From: Tenrec ecaudatus
Taxonomy: Eukaryota > Chordata > Mammalia > Afrosoricida > Tenrecidae
DNA: 64,000 nucleotides
Reading direction: 5' to 3'
Assembly: GCF_050624435.1 (NCBI RefSeq)
Contig: NC_134541.1
Span: forward strand, 102,482,805 to 102,546,804
Part shown: piece after piece, positions 10,632 through 22,289 of the stretch
Layout of the letters: each line of letters begins with the position of its first letter
Position numbering within the stretch: position 1 is the first letter of the stretch
Notes under the pieces: generated by a model
Database searches by the model: none
Told to the model about the DNA's origin: nothing
The model's input: only the letters and a program-made list of their open reading frames with translations
Made by a program: the position numbers and the translations under genes

Positions 10632-11305
10632 ACATGATGAAGTAGTGGTTATGAACTTGGCTGCTGTGTTAGTCCGGGTAGACTCGTGTATGTGCAGAAA
10701 AGACATAGAGTAATTGTGCATTAAGAAAACATGCCAGCCCACTCCAGATCAAGTCCATAGTAAGTCTGATATGAGCCCATATGCTCAGTACCAGTCTGTA
10801 AATTCTTCTTCAGACTCATGCAACACATGCAATGATGCGGACTATGGGGAGATCACAGGCCAATAAGTGGAAAATCTTGTGGATCCAGTGGCAGTGGAAG
10901 CATCTTAGGACGGGTGTGGGTCTCCACATGGCTCCTCCACCTCCAAGGCTCTGGTTGCCATCAGGATGGCTCCACGTGGCTTGTCATCAGGAATGTCTTG
11001 CCAGGAAGTGAGCAGAGAGTGTTTTCGTCTCACCTCCAGCGAGCTATTTATCTCCCTAGAGTCTCCAAATGGGGTCATCAAGCTGCAACCGGATTGGCAG
11101 GCTAAACTCCAACCCTTCGCTCTTAAGTCTCAAGTTGATAACATTATGTAATTACCACAGCTGCTAACAGCAAGGTCAGCAGTTTGAAACCACCAGCCAC
11201 GCCTCAAGAGCTGCAATCTCTGGAACCAGCAGAGGCAGTTACACCTGCCCCTATAGGATCTTCATGACTCAGCATCAACTTGATGGCAGAGAGTCTGAGC
11301 TTTTT
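10632..11305 (+). mobile_element. AfroSINE split by an LTR insertion
   Basis: The head gtagtggttatgaacttggc lies on the left. The body resumes at 11160 with gctgctaacagcaaggtcag and runs to atgactcagcatcaacttga. Removing 10665-11159 plus one gctgc copy leaves a continuous SINE, so the LTR is younger than this SINE copy. Confidence 0.85.
10660..11164 (-). mobile_element. ERVL/MaLR-type solo LTR, copy A, with 5-bp TSD
   Basis: The element spans 10665-11159 (495 bp). On the minus strand it runs TGTGGTAATTACATAATG ... GGACTAACACA, i.e. TG...CA. Perfect target duplication gctgc at 10660-10664 and 11160-11164. A 5-bp duplication and the GGACTAACACA end fit class III LTRs. It shares its whole length with copies B, C, D and E. 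No internal retroviral sequence is present. Confidence 0.8.
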
Positions 11306-11639
11306 TGTTTTCCCTCTTCTTTAACGTGTGGGAGCCATTTCTATACGTACAACTCTTAGTGACCCTCCAGCTCCCAAGACACACAGATATCTCATCAGGT
11401 ACCTGGCCTTCCTGTTTAACACTCTGATGCTGTTAAGTTAGCTGATGCCCAGTTGGTTCCAGCTCACGGTGAGGCTACACACACAATAGGTGTGTTCCAT
11501 CGTCATGATGGTTGCTGGGTTCCAGGCCATTGTCATGGCTACCTGCCAAACCCACTGAGTCCTTCTACTTACAGTCAGTGGCACGGAGTTATACATGTAG
11601 AAGTTGTTGAACTGGAGAATGTTTTGTTGTCCATATCTT
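11306..11639. other. Unique non-coding stretch
   Basis: Nothing recognised. The right part may be more of the following L1. Confidence 0.3.
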
Positions 11640-11806
11640 TGCCACAGTAAGCAAAAAAGTGCACAAACAACAATGAGTATACGGAAGAAGAAAATGTTCT
11701 GAAATTGATTGTGGTAATGATTTTACAACTCTCCTTGATAGGACTGAACTATTGACTTGTATGACATGTGGAAGAAGTGTCAATAAAACCGATTTTTTTT
11801 AAAAAA
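11640..11806 (+). mobile_element. L1-like LINE 3' end
   Basis: tgttctgaaattgattgtgg, gattttacaactctccttga, attgacttgtatgacatgtg and gtgtcaataaaacc followed by T- and A-rich sequence match the general form of mammalian L1 3' ends, with AATAAA just before the tail. Confidence 0.5.
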
Positions 11807-11814
11807 AGAGTTAC

Positions 11815-11900
11815 ATTCTCAGAAACTCACAGGGGCAGTCCTACCCTCTCCTCTAAGGTCCCGATGAGTTGGCATCCACTTGAGGCAGTGAGTTCAGTGT
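11815..11900 (+). mobile_element. AfroSINE 3' fragment
   Basis: Only the last third: tctcagaaactcacaggggc, gtcccgatgagttggcatcc, ttgaggcagtgagttcag. Confidence 0.8.
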
Positions 11901-11959
11901 TTCATCCCAAGTTTTGACTGATTCAAGCCTCCACCATCGGGAGATTCTTTTGGCTTGCT

Positions 11960-12115
11960 AGCTTGGGGAGCAGTGGGCCAGAGAAAGACCCACAACAAGA
12001 TGATGCAACAGTCCTGCCACATGGGCTCAAACGTAAGAGCGATTGTGAGGATGACATGGGACCCATAGGTGTTGCCCACAGAGTTGCTATGAGTCAGAAC
12101 CACTCAATGGCACCT
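11960..12115 (+). mobile_element. RTE LINE 3' end fragment
   Basis: cacatgggctcaaacgtaag, gcgattgtgaggatgacatg, gttgctatgagtcagaacca and the terminal ggcacctaacaatag. These are the last codons and tail of RTE ORF2 in sense orientation. Confidence 0.8.
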
Positions 12116-12125
12116 AACAATAGTT

Positions 12126-12325
12126 TGGGGAGCCCTGGTGGATGAGTGGGTTGGTTATGCATCGGTCTCATGAACCCCAAGGTCAACAGCTCAAAACCAC
12201 CACCCACTCCCAGGGAGAAAGCCAAGGCTTTCTACTCCTGTAAAGGTTATCGTCTCGAAAATCCACACGGCCCTATAGGGTCACTATGAGTCGGAATCGA
12301 CTTAATGGCAATGAGTTGACTTCAA
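12126..12325 (+). mobile_element. AfroSINE, near full length
   Basis: ggggagccctggtggatgag, aaggtcaacagctcaaaacc, ggctttctactcctgtaaag, tcactatgagtcggaatcga and ttaatggcaatgagttgac. It sits directly behind an RTE tail, so the two insertions are adjacent. Confidence 0.9.
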
Positions 12326-13019
12326 AGAGTTCATAGGCAAATTCCATTATTATTCCACTCCATTACCTGTGGAATACTTTGACGCACTCCCATATTTTCT
12401 GTGAGAATGAGCCCAGTATCACCAGCCAGACTGATCCCCCTTTTAATGGCCACACCCCATGTTCTCCATGAGCATGGTGTCTACAATGTAAGACAGGTGC
12501 GGTGCTGGACCGGACGACGTGGGCCTTGTCATTTCTAACAGATCCTGCCTGCCTCTCTCATACTGCCCTGAGACCGGAGGCACCTTCCTCTAGGAGCCCC
12601 CAACCAGCACCATTCCTTGAGGACTGCTGTTGGGAACAGCCCACTTCTCAAGGGCCCTGAGGGGTCCCAGCAGTAGGGGAGTGCTTACACAGGGTTCAAA
12701 ATTACGATTGTTCCCCGGACTCGCCTATAGTCTGTCTTCCTTGTGTTCACCTGCTACACTTGCACCAGGAGACGAGTTTCTCAGTATGCCGAGGCCACAC
12801 CAATGTGTGAGACAGGCTGGGGCTCGGCTACCACCTGGGCCAGCCTCTCTTGGCACCGGGCTGTGGGGCTCCTGCTGTCAGCCCCACCTTCTCTCCAGGG
12901 AATGATTGCCCACCTTCATGCCCAAGTTGAGCGTCCGTCCATGGAGAGCCTACTGAACGCTGCTGCTTCTGCCCACCCTGTGAGATGGTGCAGTTGATGC
13001 CCCAGAGGTGGGGGGAGGG
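12326..13019. other. Unique non-coding stretch
   Basis: No repeat or gene recognised. Confidence 0.4.
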
Positions 13020-13330
13020 CGGGGAGAGCTTGCTGAGGGCTGGTGAGTGAATTATGTGGTCCCCCCCAACTAGGGAGGGTCTCTTGTTTGGAAATAGGGC
13101 TTTTCTTTTGTCATGTTCATGAGGCTGTGGCAGTATAGATTGGGCTCAGACTGAACCATTTGTCAGTTATAAAACGGGGTGGGTTCACAGGCTGGGGAGG
13201 CGAATGCCACGTGAGGATCATCTACAAGCCAAGGGCTGCTGGCAGATGCTCAATTCATGCGAGAGGCTACAGCAGGAGCTTGCATGGCCAGGCCCTGCGT
13301 GGGATTGGGAGCACCCTGAACAGCATATGG
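13020..13330 (+). mobile_element. Ancient MLT1-like (MaLR) LTR fragment
   Basis: Ordered remnants of an MLT1 LTR: gtgaattatgtggtcccccc, gtttggaaatagggctttt, tcatgttcatgaggctgt, cagttataaaacgggg, gccacgtgaggatcat, ctacaagccaagggctgctg and caggagcttgcatggcc. Strongly diverged, as expected for an element older than placental mammal radiation. Confidence 0.6.
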
Positions 13331-13559
13331 GTAAATTCTTGATCTTTCAAGGAGCCATGGTGCGTTTCTAGTCTGGAAGCACCTGAGACACAGAATCTGC
13401 TCCCAAGACACACAAATAAAATAGTTAATCAGTTCAAAAGCCACTTCTGACTAAGACTTTCCAGTTTCAAGCCCCCATTCCCCAACTCCCCACCCCTCCA
13501 TCCACCCACCCCGCACCCCGTATTCTTACCTGGTCCATGGCGGTGTCGGCGGCTTCACT
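13331..13559. other. Unique stretch
   Basis: Contains a C-rich patch (13470-13520). Nothing else recognised. Confidence 0.3.
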
Positions 13560-13640
13560 TCTCCCACTTACATGAGTCTGGCATTCTGTCTTCTAACTCA
13601 TTCCCACCTCAGGACCTCTGCATGTAAATCCCCTCTCCAG
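13560..13640 (+). mobile_element. L2-like fragment
   Basis: Short pyrimidine-rich remnant with ctcattcccacctcaggacctctgc-like order (cctcaggacctctgcatg), as in the L2 3' end. Confidence 0.35.
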
Positions 13641-13644
13641 CTCG

Positions 13645-13745
13645 GGCCTTTAAAACCCATTGCCACTGAGCTGGTTCTGACTCAGAGACCCTATCAGGCA
13701 GTACCAGACTATCCCACGGAGGCTTCTAGACTTTCATCTTTATGG
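13645..13745 (-). mobile_element. AfroSINE 3' fragment
   Basis: aaaacccattgccactgagc, tggttctgactcagagaccc and cttctagactttcatcttta, antisense. It stops within the body. Confidence 0.65.
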
Positions 13746-14034
13746 GAGCAGAGCTCTGGTGGTTGGGACAGTTGGCAGATGAGTGCTTAACGTCTGGCCC
13801 ATCAGGACAGTGGTTAGAGCCCTCCCCAAAGACAGGGTCTCCTTTGACGCTGACTGTTAGCTTCTCTAGCCCTTTGAAGAGGGAGTTCGGGTTCGACTGT
13901 CCACAATTTTCATACTCAGCCCGATTTCTTACTAGTACCATCATGTGTAAATGTTTGTTGATGAATTTTTATGTAAATTAGGGGCCTCATGGTATCTCAT
14001 CATGAAATTATTCTTCCTATAATTGAGACCGATA

Positions 14035-14212
14035 CATTGCCACCAAGTTCATTTCCACTCTTAAGGACCCTACAGGACAGAGCAAAACAGGCTCCAGAGA
14101 GTTTCCAAGGCTGTCATCTTGCTGGAAGCCAACTGCCTCATCTTTTTCCTACACAGTGACTGGTGGGTTCGAACTGCTGACTTTCCACCTAGCGGGCAAG
14201 CACATGGGAGTC
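14035..14212 (-). mobile_element. AfroSINE
   Basis: cattgccaccaagttcattt, accctacaggacagagcaaa, gtttccaaggctgtcatctt, gactggtgggttcgaactgc and tgactttccacctagcggg, antisense. The B-box region is well preserved. Confidence 0.85.
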
Positions 14213-14227
14213 CTGCCTCTTATCATA

Positions 14228-14415
14228 AAATCAAAAACCAAATCCATTGAGGCAATGTTGACTCATAGCAACCCCACTGTGGTTTCCCTAGACTGTTAAC
14301 TGGTTATGGGAGTAGAAATCCCAGTCTTTCTCAGGCTGAGTTGCTGGTGGTTTCGAACTGCTGGCCATGTGGATCACAACCCAATTTGTAACCACTGTAC
14401 CACCAGAGCTCCTGT
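14228..14415 (-). mobile_element. AfroSINE, near full length
   Basis: aaaccaaatccattgaggca at the 3' end of the SINE, ttgctggtggtttcgaactg, and the head taccaccagagctcctg. It lies in tandem with the previous copy, same strand. Confidence 0.88.
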
Positions 14416-16094
14416 ACTTTTCTCATAGAAGTTAAAGAATAGTGGTCCAATGTGTGGTGCTGGTCCCCAAGGTGTTCTTTTGGACTTTCATAAGAGTTAA
14501 CCTATGAATGAGTCACTGAAGTTTAGAGCATACAGTTAACAGAGATCCATAATTTCTGGATTATTTAGAAGTGCCATAAAATCTAACAATGCCATGTGGC
14601 ACTGAGCTGGACAGGGGCTCCCCTGTGCACGGGGTACCAGCCTTGGTTCATCTCAGGTCGGCTGTGATGTACCCTTCTTTGCTCCACCTGATCACTTGCC
14701 TGATTTCGGAATCATCGGAGTTTGCAGATGCTGTCATGGAGTTCCAGGTTCCCGGGGTGAAAGGCATCCTCCCTCCCCCACCCCATCTGGGACGGTTCCT
14801 TTCCTGCCTCTTAAAAATGGGCCTCCAGTGACGAAGCACTCACTGCCTTCCCACGTAGCCATTCCTTCGGTGATCAGCCGTGGGAGACAGTACCTCCGCA
14901 GAGGGAGACAACATTTTAATTTCCTGAGTCCTCCCTCCCCTTGGTTGGGAGTCTGCTCCTGAGGCATTGCCGGGAGTCACTCCCTCCATTCCCCCCACCC
15001 TTGCTTCCCTTCCCCTCTGGGAGCAGGCACCTTCCTAGCATTGCTTCCTAGCATTGGCTCCAGCGGCCCTGAGACCTTCCCACCATGTTACCTTCTTGTC
15101 AGCTTCACTCATGCTCCAGTCTGACACGCGGGGGGCTGCTGGAAACATTTCTGCAGGTTCATTGTCAAGACCCAGAGGAGGCTGGTGGTTTTCTATCATG
15201 GTAGTGGTGTTGAGGATGAGGACGGCAGTCGTAGCAATATTTTACCCGGAAACGGTCGCCTGCCAGCATCCGGAAACATGACGGACGTGTCTCAGAGCAC
15301 TGAATCTTCATTCAGATGAAGTGTGGTTTGAAGGTGAGTGCATGGATGCTCCGGGACCTTAAATAGATTCTCAGAGGACATTGAATTTGTCTTCCTCAAA
15401 TCTACCCCTTGGTCTTGTGAGTGGGTAATGGCCACAGCTGTCTTGTGGGTATCTGTCCACCTCTGCCTCAAGAAGCTCATCTCCCATGAGAGGAGGAGGA
15501 GGAGGTCATACTCTTGAAGGTTAAACCGATCGGTGTGACTACCAGCCACTGACCACAGTGATTAGCTCATCGATCAGTGTGATTCACAGCTCAGAACTGT
15601 GCGATTGGAGGTTTGTCGGGAGGGCTTCTGAGGCCCTCGTGGAGAGCGGAGGAGACCTTCCCTTTCTAAGTCAGGACATGGATTGGAATGCACGGGGGCC
15701 CTGGAGCAGTTGCATGCTGCTATCTTGTGTCCTTGAGGGTGCACCAGCCATGGGATGACCTTAGCAGAGGGAATGCAGGGTGTGGGGTTGGAAAGAACAT
15801 CTTGGTGACATCATCGGTCTATTGATTCAGAACAGCACCGGGGCCATCTTTGCCATTGGTCACATGAGCTGATGTATCTTCCTGAGGGTTTAAGATGATG
15901 CAGGCTTTCGGTCACTTGCCACCAGATGGATGGATCTTAATGAGCAGATAGAATGCAATAAAGTAAGAATGAATGGAGTTATGGTTCAAATCCAGGACTT
16001 TGGAGCTCTGAAGTCTTTGCTGTTTCTACTCTTCTATGTTGGGGTTTGATGGGCCATCTTTGGATAGAATTTCAGGGCTGAAAGAGAACCATAA
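14416..16094. other. Unique non-coding stretch
   Basis: No recognised repeat. Short overlapping frames (14589-14967) cover the same bases on both strands and show no splice context. Confidence 0.4.
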
Positions 16095-16185
16095 GATTGG
16101 TCTGTTCAGCCTCTGATATCAAGCAAGAGAGGAAAAGTCACTTGCCCAAGTCAATTGGAGTTCAATGTTAGGGTGAGCACCTCTT
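16095..16185 (-). mobile_element. MIR-like SINE fragment
   Basis: agagaggaaaagtcacttgc followed by ccaagtcaattgg is the antisense of the MIR core. Confidence 0.55.
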
Positions 16186-16195
16186 ATTTTTCTCA

Positions 16196-16718
16196 ACAGA
16201 TGTGGTAATTACATAATCTGTTGTCATGTTGAGACTATTAAGAGTAAAGGGGTGGAGTTTAGCCTGTCAATCAGTTCAAAGCTTGATGACCTCAGTTAGA
16301 GGCCCTAAGGAGATAAGTAGCTCACTGGAGGAGGGGCACATGCTCACTCCCTGAGAGACTTTCCTGCTGATAAGACACATGGAGCTATGTCAGTGCCCTG
16401 GAGCTGGAGGAGCCACGTGGAGACCCACACAGTGCTGAGATGCTTACATCACCACTGGATCCACAAGACTTCCCACCCACTGGTCTGTTATCTTCCTGCA
16501 TTCGGTGTCATTGTATGTGTTGCATGAGTCTGAAGAAGAATTTATAGATTGGTATTGGCTATATGGGTATTGGCCAACATCGGACTAATGGACTTGATCT
16601 GGACTGGGCTGGGATGTTTTCTCAATATACAATTGCTCTTGTATATGAAGCTCTTTCCTGTAAACATATGCATATTTATGAATTTGTTTCTCTAGTCTAC
16701 TCAGACAAATACAACAGA
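16196..16718 (+). mobile_element. ERVL/MaLR-type solo LTR, copy B, with 5-bp TSD
   Basis: The element spans 16201-16713 (513 bp), starting TGTGGTAATTACATAATC and ending with a decayed GACAAATACA. Perfect duplication acaga at 16196-16200 and 16714-16718. A TATA-like tgtatatgaagctc lies about 75 bp before the end. A good sense-strand reference copy of this family. Confidence 0.85.
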
Positions 16719-17784
16719 CCTCAGAACTTTTCTTCCATTTTTTTATTGACTGTACTTGGTAGATAGGTTCCTCTCAGGCATGCTGAGCCTTGCTTACAGA
16801 TGGTAGAGATGGTGGATGGTGAGCAAGATTTCCAACAGGAGTCCTGAGTTGATTTATGAATCCCACTCCTTGGAATATAACCAAGGCTTGGGCCAAAGCC
16901 CTGGGAATACAGCTGAAGTTACCCCATGGGAACAGGGAGAGAAGGGAGAGAGTGAGGCTAGCAGGGTAGAGGAAGAGGGACAAACAGAGCAGATGAAACA
17001 GGAAGTGCTCACAGATGATGCTCAGTCCAAGGAGCACGCTGAATGGAAAAGAATCGGTCTTGTTGTCGACTTAATGGAATCCTGTTCTCCTTGACTTAAT
17101 GGAATCGATGTAGCTCAGCCAAGCCAAAGGGCCTGGAATACCGTTTCCTTTTTGCCCATTTCCTTCTCCATCCATGCCAAAGCGCCTTCAAGGACCTCAC
17201 GGCCCCTCCATGGTGTGTTAGCCCTTAACCCCCTGAGTGCACAGAGCTTCAGACAAGAGGCTCATTGGCATTGGGGAGAGCAATCGTCAGTCATTTTAGA
17301 GGAATTCAAGAGAGGAGGGTATTGGATTTTTACCTTTTAAATTGATCAACCAGCCATGGCTGCTTCTTGTCCTTGTCTCGGGAGGAGAACTGAGTTTTCT
17401 CAGGAGGAGTGGGAGTGAGCTGACCAACAGCAGCAGCAGGACACCTGTGACCACCATGGCTGGTGGGCAGAATGACTCCAAAAATGTACGTGCCATGAAC
17501 CTTGTCACCGGTGGCCTGTCACCTTCCAAGACAAAGAGGGCTTTTCAGCTATGATCAAGTATGCCATCTGGGGTGGGGAGAGGGTATTGGGTTTATCCAA
17601 ATGGGTGCAGAGGAAATGTGGGTGGACCGACCATGGGTCACTCCGCCACCAAAGGATGACAGCCTTGGAAAGGCTCTGGGGCAGTTCTGTTCTGACCCAC
17701 ATGGCCTCCAGGAGCCGGAATCGACTCCACAGCTGGGCATGGGTCTAGGGAAACAAGCAGCCAGAGGAGGTGTGTGAGGGTAAC
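16719..17784. other. Unique non-coding stretch
   Basis: No repeat recognised. Positions 16930-17010 are purine-rich (GAGGAAGAGGGACA type). Confidence 0.4.
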
Positions 17785-17979
17785 ACCAAGCCAAACTCAC
17801 TGCCATCGAGTCCAGTCTGTGCCAACACTTAGTGGCCACACCCCAGGGTGGATTCCAACACCGTACCTGTTTCTGGGACTAGAAAGTCTAGCCTTTCCCC
17901 CAAGGAGCAGCTGGTGGTTTTGAACTGCTGACCTTGTGGCTTGCAGCCCACTGGGTAACCACTATGCCACCAGGGTTCC
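17785..17979 (-). mobile_element. AfroSINE, near full length
   Basis: caaactcactgccatcgagt, gagcagctggtggttttgaa, ctgctgaccttgtggcttgc and the head accactatgccaccagggtt. Confidence 0.88.
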
Positions 17980-18144
17980 ATGTGGGAGTGGGAGGAGGAA
18001 AAGCTGTTCAGGGCAATGCCAATGCTGGAAGCAGGACACAGCTGTGGGCCCTTGAAGCTGGGGAAGACCAGGAGACAGAGTCTCTGTGAGGACCCACGGA
18101 GCAGCCCTGCAGGCTCCAGGATTGTAACCCTGGTTGTGACTCGA

Positions 18145-18352
18145 CATCGAAGCCCTGTGGCCTAGGGGTTACGAGTCGGGCTTTGATCTGCAGGGTCAGC
18201 AGTTTGTAACCATCAGCCACTCCTTGGGAGAAAGAGGACTTTCTACTCCTGTGAAGAGTGACAGTCTTAGAAGCTCACAGGGGCAGTGCCACCCTGTCCT
18301 ATAGGGTTGCTATGAGTCAGCCTTGGCTTGATGGCAGTGAGTTTTTGGTTTT
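18145..18352 (+). mobile_element. AfroSINE, near full length
   Basis: gaagccctgtggcctagggg, cagggtcagcagtttgtaac, gactttctactcctgtgaag, tcctatagggttgctatgag and gatggcagtgagtttttggt. It sits just upstream of LTR copy C. Confidence 0.9.
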
Positions 18353-18375
18353 TATCTAGGGCTTTAGGGTGCATG

Positions 18376-18902
18376 GATACCATGTTAGTCTGGGTACATT
18401 AGAGAAACAAATCAGCAGAAATTCATATGTATAAGAGAGTTTTATATAAAGGGTAAGTGCACATCAAGAAAACATCCCAACCCAGTGATGCCTAAGCCCA
18501 TAAGTTCCACATTAACCCATGTGTCCTACACCAATCCAAAGTCCTCCTCCATCTCACAAAACACACACAATGACGTCGACTGCAGGAGGAAAGCTGAATC
18601 AGTGAATGTGTAAGCATCTCAGCACTAGCAGGGGTCACCACACGGCTGCTCCAGCACCCAGGGCTGCATCGGGGTAAGTCCATGCAGCTTCTCCTTGGGG
18701 ATGTCTTGCAGGAAGTGAGCCTTGCCAGCTGGAGTAGGGAACTGGCTAAGGCAGCTGCACCCTGGTCTGACCAACACAAAGCAAGAGACCCGAGAACTAG
18801 AAAGGCAAGGTTCACTGAGCCATTTATCCCTCCGCCCTTCAATTAACCCCATGTGTGTTTACTGGCCAGGTTGGCACAATAAACTTTAACTAACTCAGAT
18901 AC
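18376..18902 (-). mobile_element. ERVL/MaLR-type solo LTR, copy C, with 5-bp TSD
   Basis: The element spans 18381-18897 (517 bp). The plus-strand left edge catgttagtctggg corresponds to tgtgttagtccggg of copy A with two transitions. Duplication gatac at 18376-18380 and 18898-18902. The frames on the minus strand here (18852-18492) are repeat artefacts. Confidence 0.75.
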
Positions 18903-21036
18903 CTGGCATTGAATTATCTGTCTCGGGATGTAGAGCTAGGAAAACCGCTCAGAGGAAAGTGGGTGAGGACCTCGGTGGGGTGGAAGGTGCTGGATCCTAA
19001 GCATTAGAAGCCTGGAGGAGGGTGAAGAGCAGATTTGAAGGAGGTGGTTGGAGGCCAGAGGTACTTTGTCTGTCTGGGAAGACTTCTTCTTCCAGGGGTG
19101 GGCTGGTGGGCTGGTGTGAAGCTCAGTGATATTTGCCCTTGAAGCCACTCCAGTGTGATCCCAAAGAGCAGAACCTCCTCTAATACAGCACTCTTGTGGA
19201 GAGTGGACACCCAGAAGCCAGTGTCACCGCGGGCTCCTGGTGAGCCACGTGTTGCAGGAGACCTGCCTGCCTTATAGCACCCAGTGTACTGGGTTTAGGG
19301 AAGTAGCTCACCAGACCTTTCTTCTGAGTTGCCTCTTGGTGGCCTCTGACCTCCCAATTTGCCCCACCTGGGATCTCTGAGCATCCAGGAAGCCGCCTTA
19401 AAACCCTGCTCCCTCATGGTTCCCCTTGGACCTACTGAAGTATCTCTCCTATTTCTTATCCTCCGGCAAAATCTCCTGGCAAGCTCTAGCTTGTGTGTGT
19501 GACCTTTTCTTTAGGGTCTATTCTCTGGGGTCATTGTTGTCAACCCATCAGCTGGCCCCCTCCGAAGGCTTCCTATGCCAACTTTCTCCAAGTTACCCGG
19601 TCCTCAGCCCAAGTGCCACCTCCTCCTGATGGCCTTGTCTGGGGACGCCTTCTTGCAGTGCTGCCTAACCTGCAGGTGTGGTGGTGGTCGTGGCGGGGGG
19701 TGGGGGGTGGGGGTCATCTGCCTGGGTGTGTGACTCCCTCTGGGTGGTTAATGCCAGTGCTGCTGACAAATGCTCTCTCACATGATGCTTTGCTATTATA
19801 ATCCTCATATCAGAGGATTTCTCAATTTCTGAAAGCCCACTGCTGGCTCCCCGAGGCATCTGTGCCACCTGGTGGGTGTCTCCAAGGGCATTCCCTCCCC
19901 TGTCACTCTCCTTCACTTGTTAACTTGCCTGTAATTGCTTTTCACCCCTTGTCATGAACTGCAATTAGGTGGCGTTTTTTGTTTGCTTGTGTATTGTCCT
20001 TAAGATCCTGTGCCAGCACACCTCCATTGCCATAGCAACTACCAACCAGAAAGGCTGCTGGGGAAAGGGCAACCAGCCACAGTACAGGTGTGGAGCCTCA
20101 TGCTTACTCCTCACGGTAGCGGTGAAGCCTGATCCAGACGCTCACTCACCAGGCTGCACCTGGGGGATGGCATTGGCATTCAGTGCCGCCTGGCCTGGGG
20201 TCTTCTCTTCCATTTGCTCCTTGTCTGTGTCGAAGGAGGTCCTAGTCGCCCTTGTCTGGCCCCTGCATTTAGGCAGCAAAGGGACGCCGCAGCCTCTCCA
20301 CTCCGTGGACACTTGGAGGTGAGCATCTCCTTGCTGGCCTTGGTGGGGAGAGTGCTTCCCTCCTGACCGGTTAGATCCCATTGTGAGACGTTCTCTCCCA
20401 CCACCCTCCTGGACCACAGAGGGCTCCACGATTTCCCCGGCCAGCACGGACATTATGCTGTATTGCATCTGGGGGGAGGTGAGGCATGGCTCAGGTGCAG
20501 ACGACATCCCTGGAGTAAGGAGTAACCAGCCCAACTCTGTGAATCGCTGGGAGGCGTGTCTGCATCCTGACAAGTGTGAGCTGCACTTTGGCAGCCTGCT
20601 GTGGAAATCAGATAAATGAGCCCCGGGGCTGGAGACCTGGAGTTTGGCTTTGTTTTGTGAGGTGGAGCGGAGGTGTTGGACAGCACTGCCGGATGCTCAT
20701 CCCTGCAGTGAGCCCCTTCCCTCGCTCTGGGGTGCTCGGGGAGAAGGAGGCTCCCGTGTGCAGGTCTTCCTATAAGACATCCGCGCGCTCTTCACTAGTA
20801 CGGAGAAGTGATGGTGCAGGGGATGCGGACAGACTGCACAGAGCTTCTGACACCGGTCACTGCAGGGAGGACGAGGACCACATCCCCTCTGGCGGCCATC
20901 TGTGTCCACACACAGGGCCCAGCCTGGTGGACCTGGAGCTGGGGGCCAGCAAAGCTTAGGTTTGGGCCTTATCCCTTTGCTGGGGTTCTTGTCAGTGGTC
21001 TTAGGGAAGCCATTAGTCACGCTGTGTCTTTCCTCC
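18903..21036. other. Unique non-coding stretch
   Basis: The largest repeat-poor block in the window. G-rich run at 19695-19713 (three long G runs). TAATTG-type motifs near 19930-19970. Frames up to 161 residues (20697-21182, minus) overlap others on both strands and contain no known domain. No CpG island. Confidence 0.4.
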
Positions 21037-21059
21037 GGGGGGCGGGTGGGGTGGGGGGG
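21037..21059 (+). other. G-quadruplex motif
   Basis: Runs of 6, 3, 4 and 7 G separated by single bases C, T and T. One of the strongest canonical quadruplex patterns possible. Confidence 0.88.
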
Positions 21060-21167
21060 CTCCCAGCAGACTGTGTTCCCTGGAAGCAATGGAAGAGGAG
21101 CTCCCTTGGTTGAAAGACACCACCTGGTGGCCGCAACAATGGACTCAGACAGACCCGCTGCACAAAT

Positions 21168-21361
21168 CCAAAGGACAAACACCTTGCCATCAAGTCAATT
21201 CTGACTCATAGCGACCTGATAGGATGGGGTAGAACTGTGCCTGTTAATTTCTGAGACTGGAACTCTTCACAGGAGGAGACAGCTTCGTCTTTCTCCTTCG
21301 GAGCCGGCTGGTGGTTTTGAACTGCCAACCTTATGGTCACAACAGTCCACCAGGGCTCCTC
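21168..21361 (-). mobile_element. AfroSINE, near full length
   Basis: caccttgccatcaagtcaat, tctgactcatagcgacctga, ggctggtggttttgaactgc and the head gtccaccagggctcctcc. Confidence 0.9.
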
Positions 21362-21477
21362 CTGTCACACAAGAGGAGTTGAAATGGAAGAGTGACAAGT
21401 TGTGGGAAAAACAATATTTTGTGAGTTTTTTGGGGTAACCTAAGAGTTTATCATTCTTATTTATGGCTTGCTGAACT

Positions 21478-21720
21478 GTTGGTTTGTCCCACCGCCATGG
21501 CTTGTGAGGCCCTTTGCCGCCAGTATCTCAAGTACCTGCAGGGGGTCCCAGGCAGGCAGGTTTCAGTGGGACTTCCAATGGCAGGCAGAAGAGGAGGGAA
21601 GGCCTGGCGATCTACCTACATAAATGAACGTACAAAAGCTCCCAGGAGCACGAGAGACTATTGCCTGGCTGGTAGGGGAGCTCCCACTGCGTTGGAAGGC
21701 ACCACGTCACAGCAGCAACA
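21478..21720 (+). mobile_element. AfroSINE-related SINE (Gly-head type), decayed
   Basis: Blocks caggcaggtttcagtgggac, gaggagggaaggcctggcga and tctacctacataaatgaacg match the central part of the second SINE type. The head is not readable. Confidence 0.45.
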
Positions 21721-22289
21721 CGGCACATTCTTGCCATTGCAGTGGCGATGGTGCTTGATCTGTGCTCTCTCACCCTGCTCTCCTCACCATTGCTGTGGGA
21801 CCAGCTGCCTCGATGGTGATGAGACACTGAGTAGAGAAGCAGACCCGGGAGCAAGATCAAAGAGAGATGGTTTGGGGGGGCCTGTGTGCAGCCCACTGCC
21901 CTTGCCCTTGCTGTGCAGTGTCAGCTTTCCCAGAGCATGGGCTCTCCCTGGGTTGATCTGCGACGCTTGGTGGATGCCCGGACATCACCTGGGTGGACTT
22001 AGGAGCTGGCCCATCAGCCTCCCATGGTGATGGAGGCAGCTGGCCCTTTCACCCGCCTCTGGTTGAGAGAGCCCACGCAGACCAGGCTATCGTAGCCACA
22101 GCCTTCCCTCGGAGACGGAGAGATGGATTGACCTGCGTCTTACCTTTGATAGAGCCAAGAAACTAAACGCCAAGAGTTTGCAGGCTGGGGAGTGAAGCTG
22201 GCCCTTTTTCTGCTGAGCAACTAGAAAACCTTCAACATCTGTCATTACGGGCCCATTAGCCCCACGGGCTTCTAGACATTTAAATCTCC
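21721..22289. other. Unique non-coding stretch
   Basis: A frame of 183 residues (21479-22030) runs through the SINE remnant into this block and has no domain. Considered non-coding. Confidence 0.35.

Noticed and set aside
20697..21182. 161-codon frame on the minus strand
   Set aside because: Low-complexity Pro/Arg/Cys content from GC-rich DNA, and it enters a quadruplex motif and a SINE.
21479..22030. 183-codon frame
   Set aside because: Begins in a decayed SINE and shows no domain.
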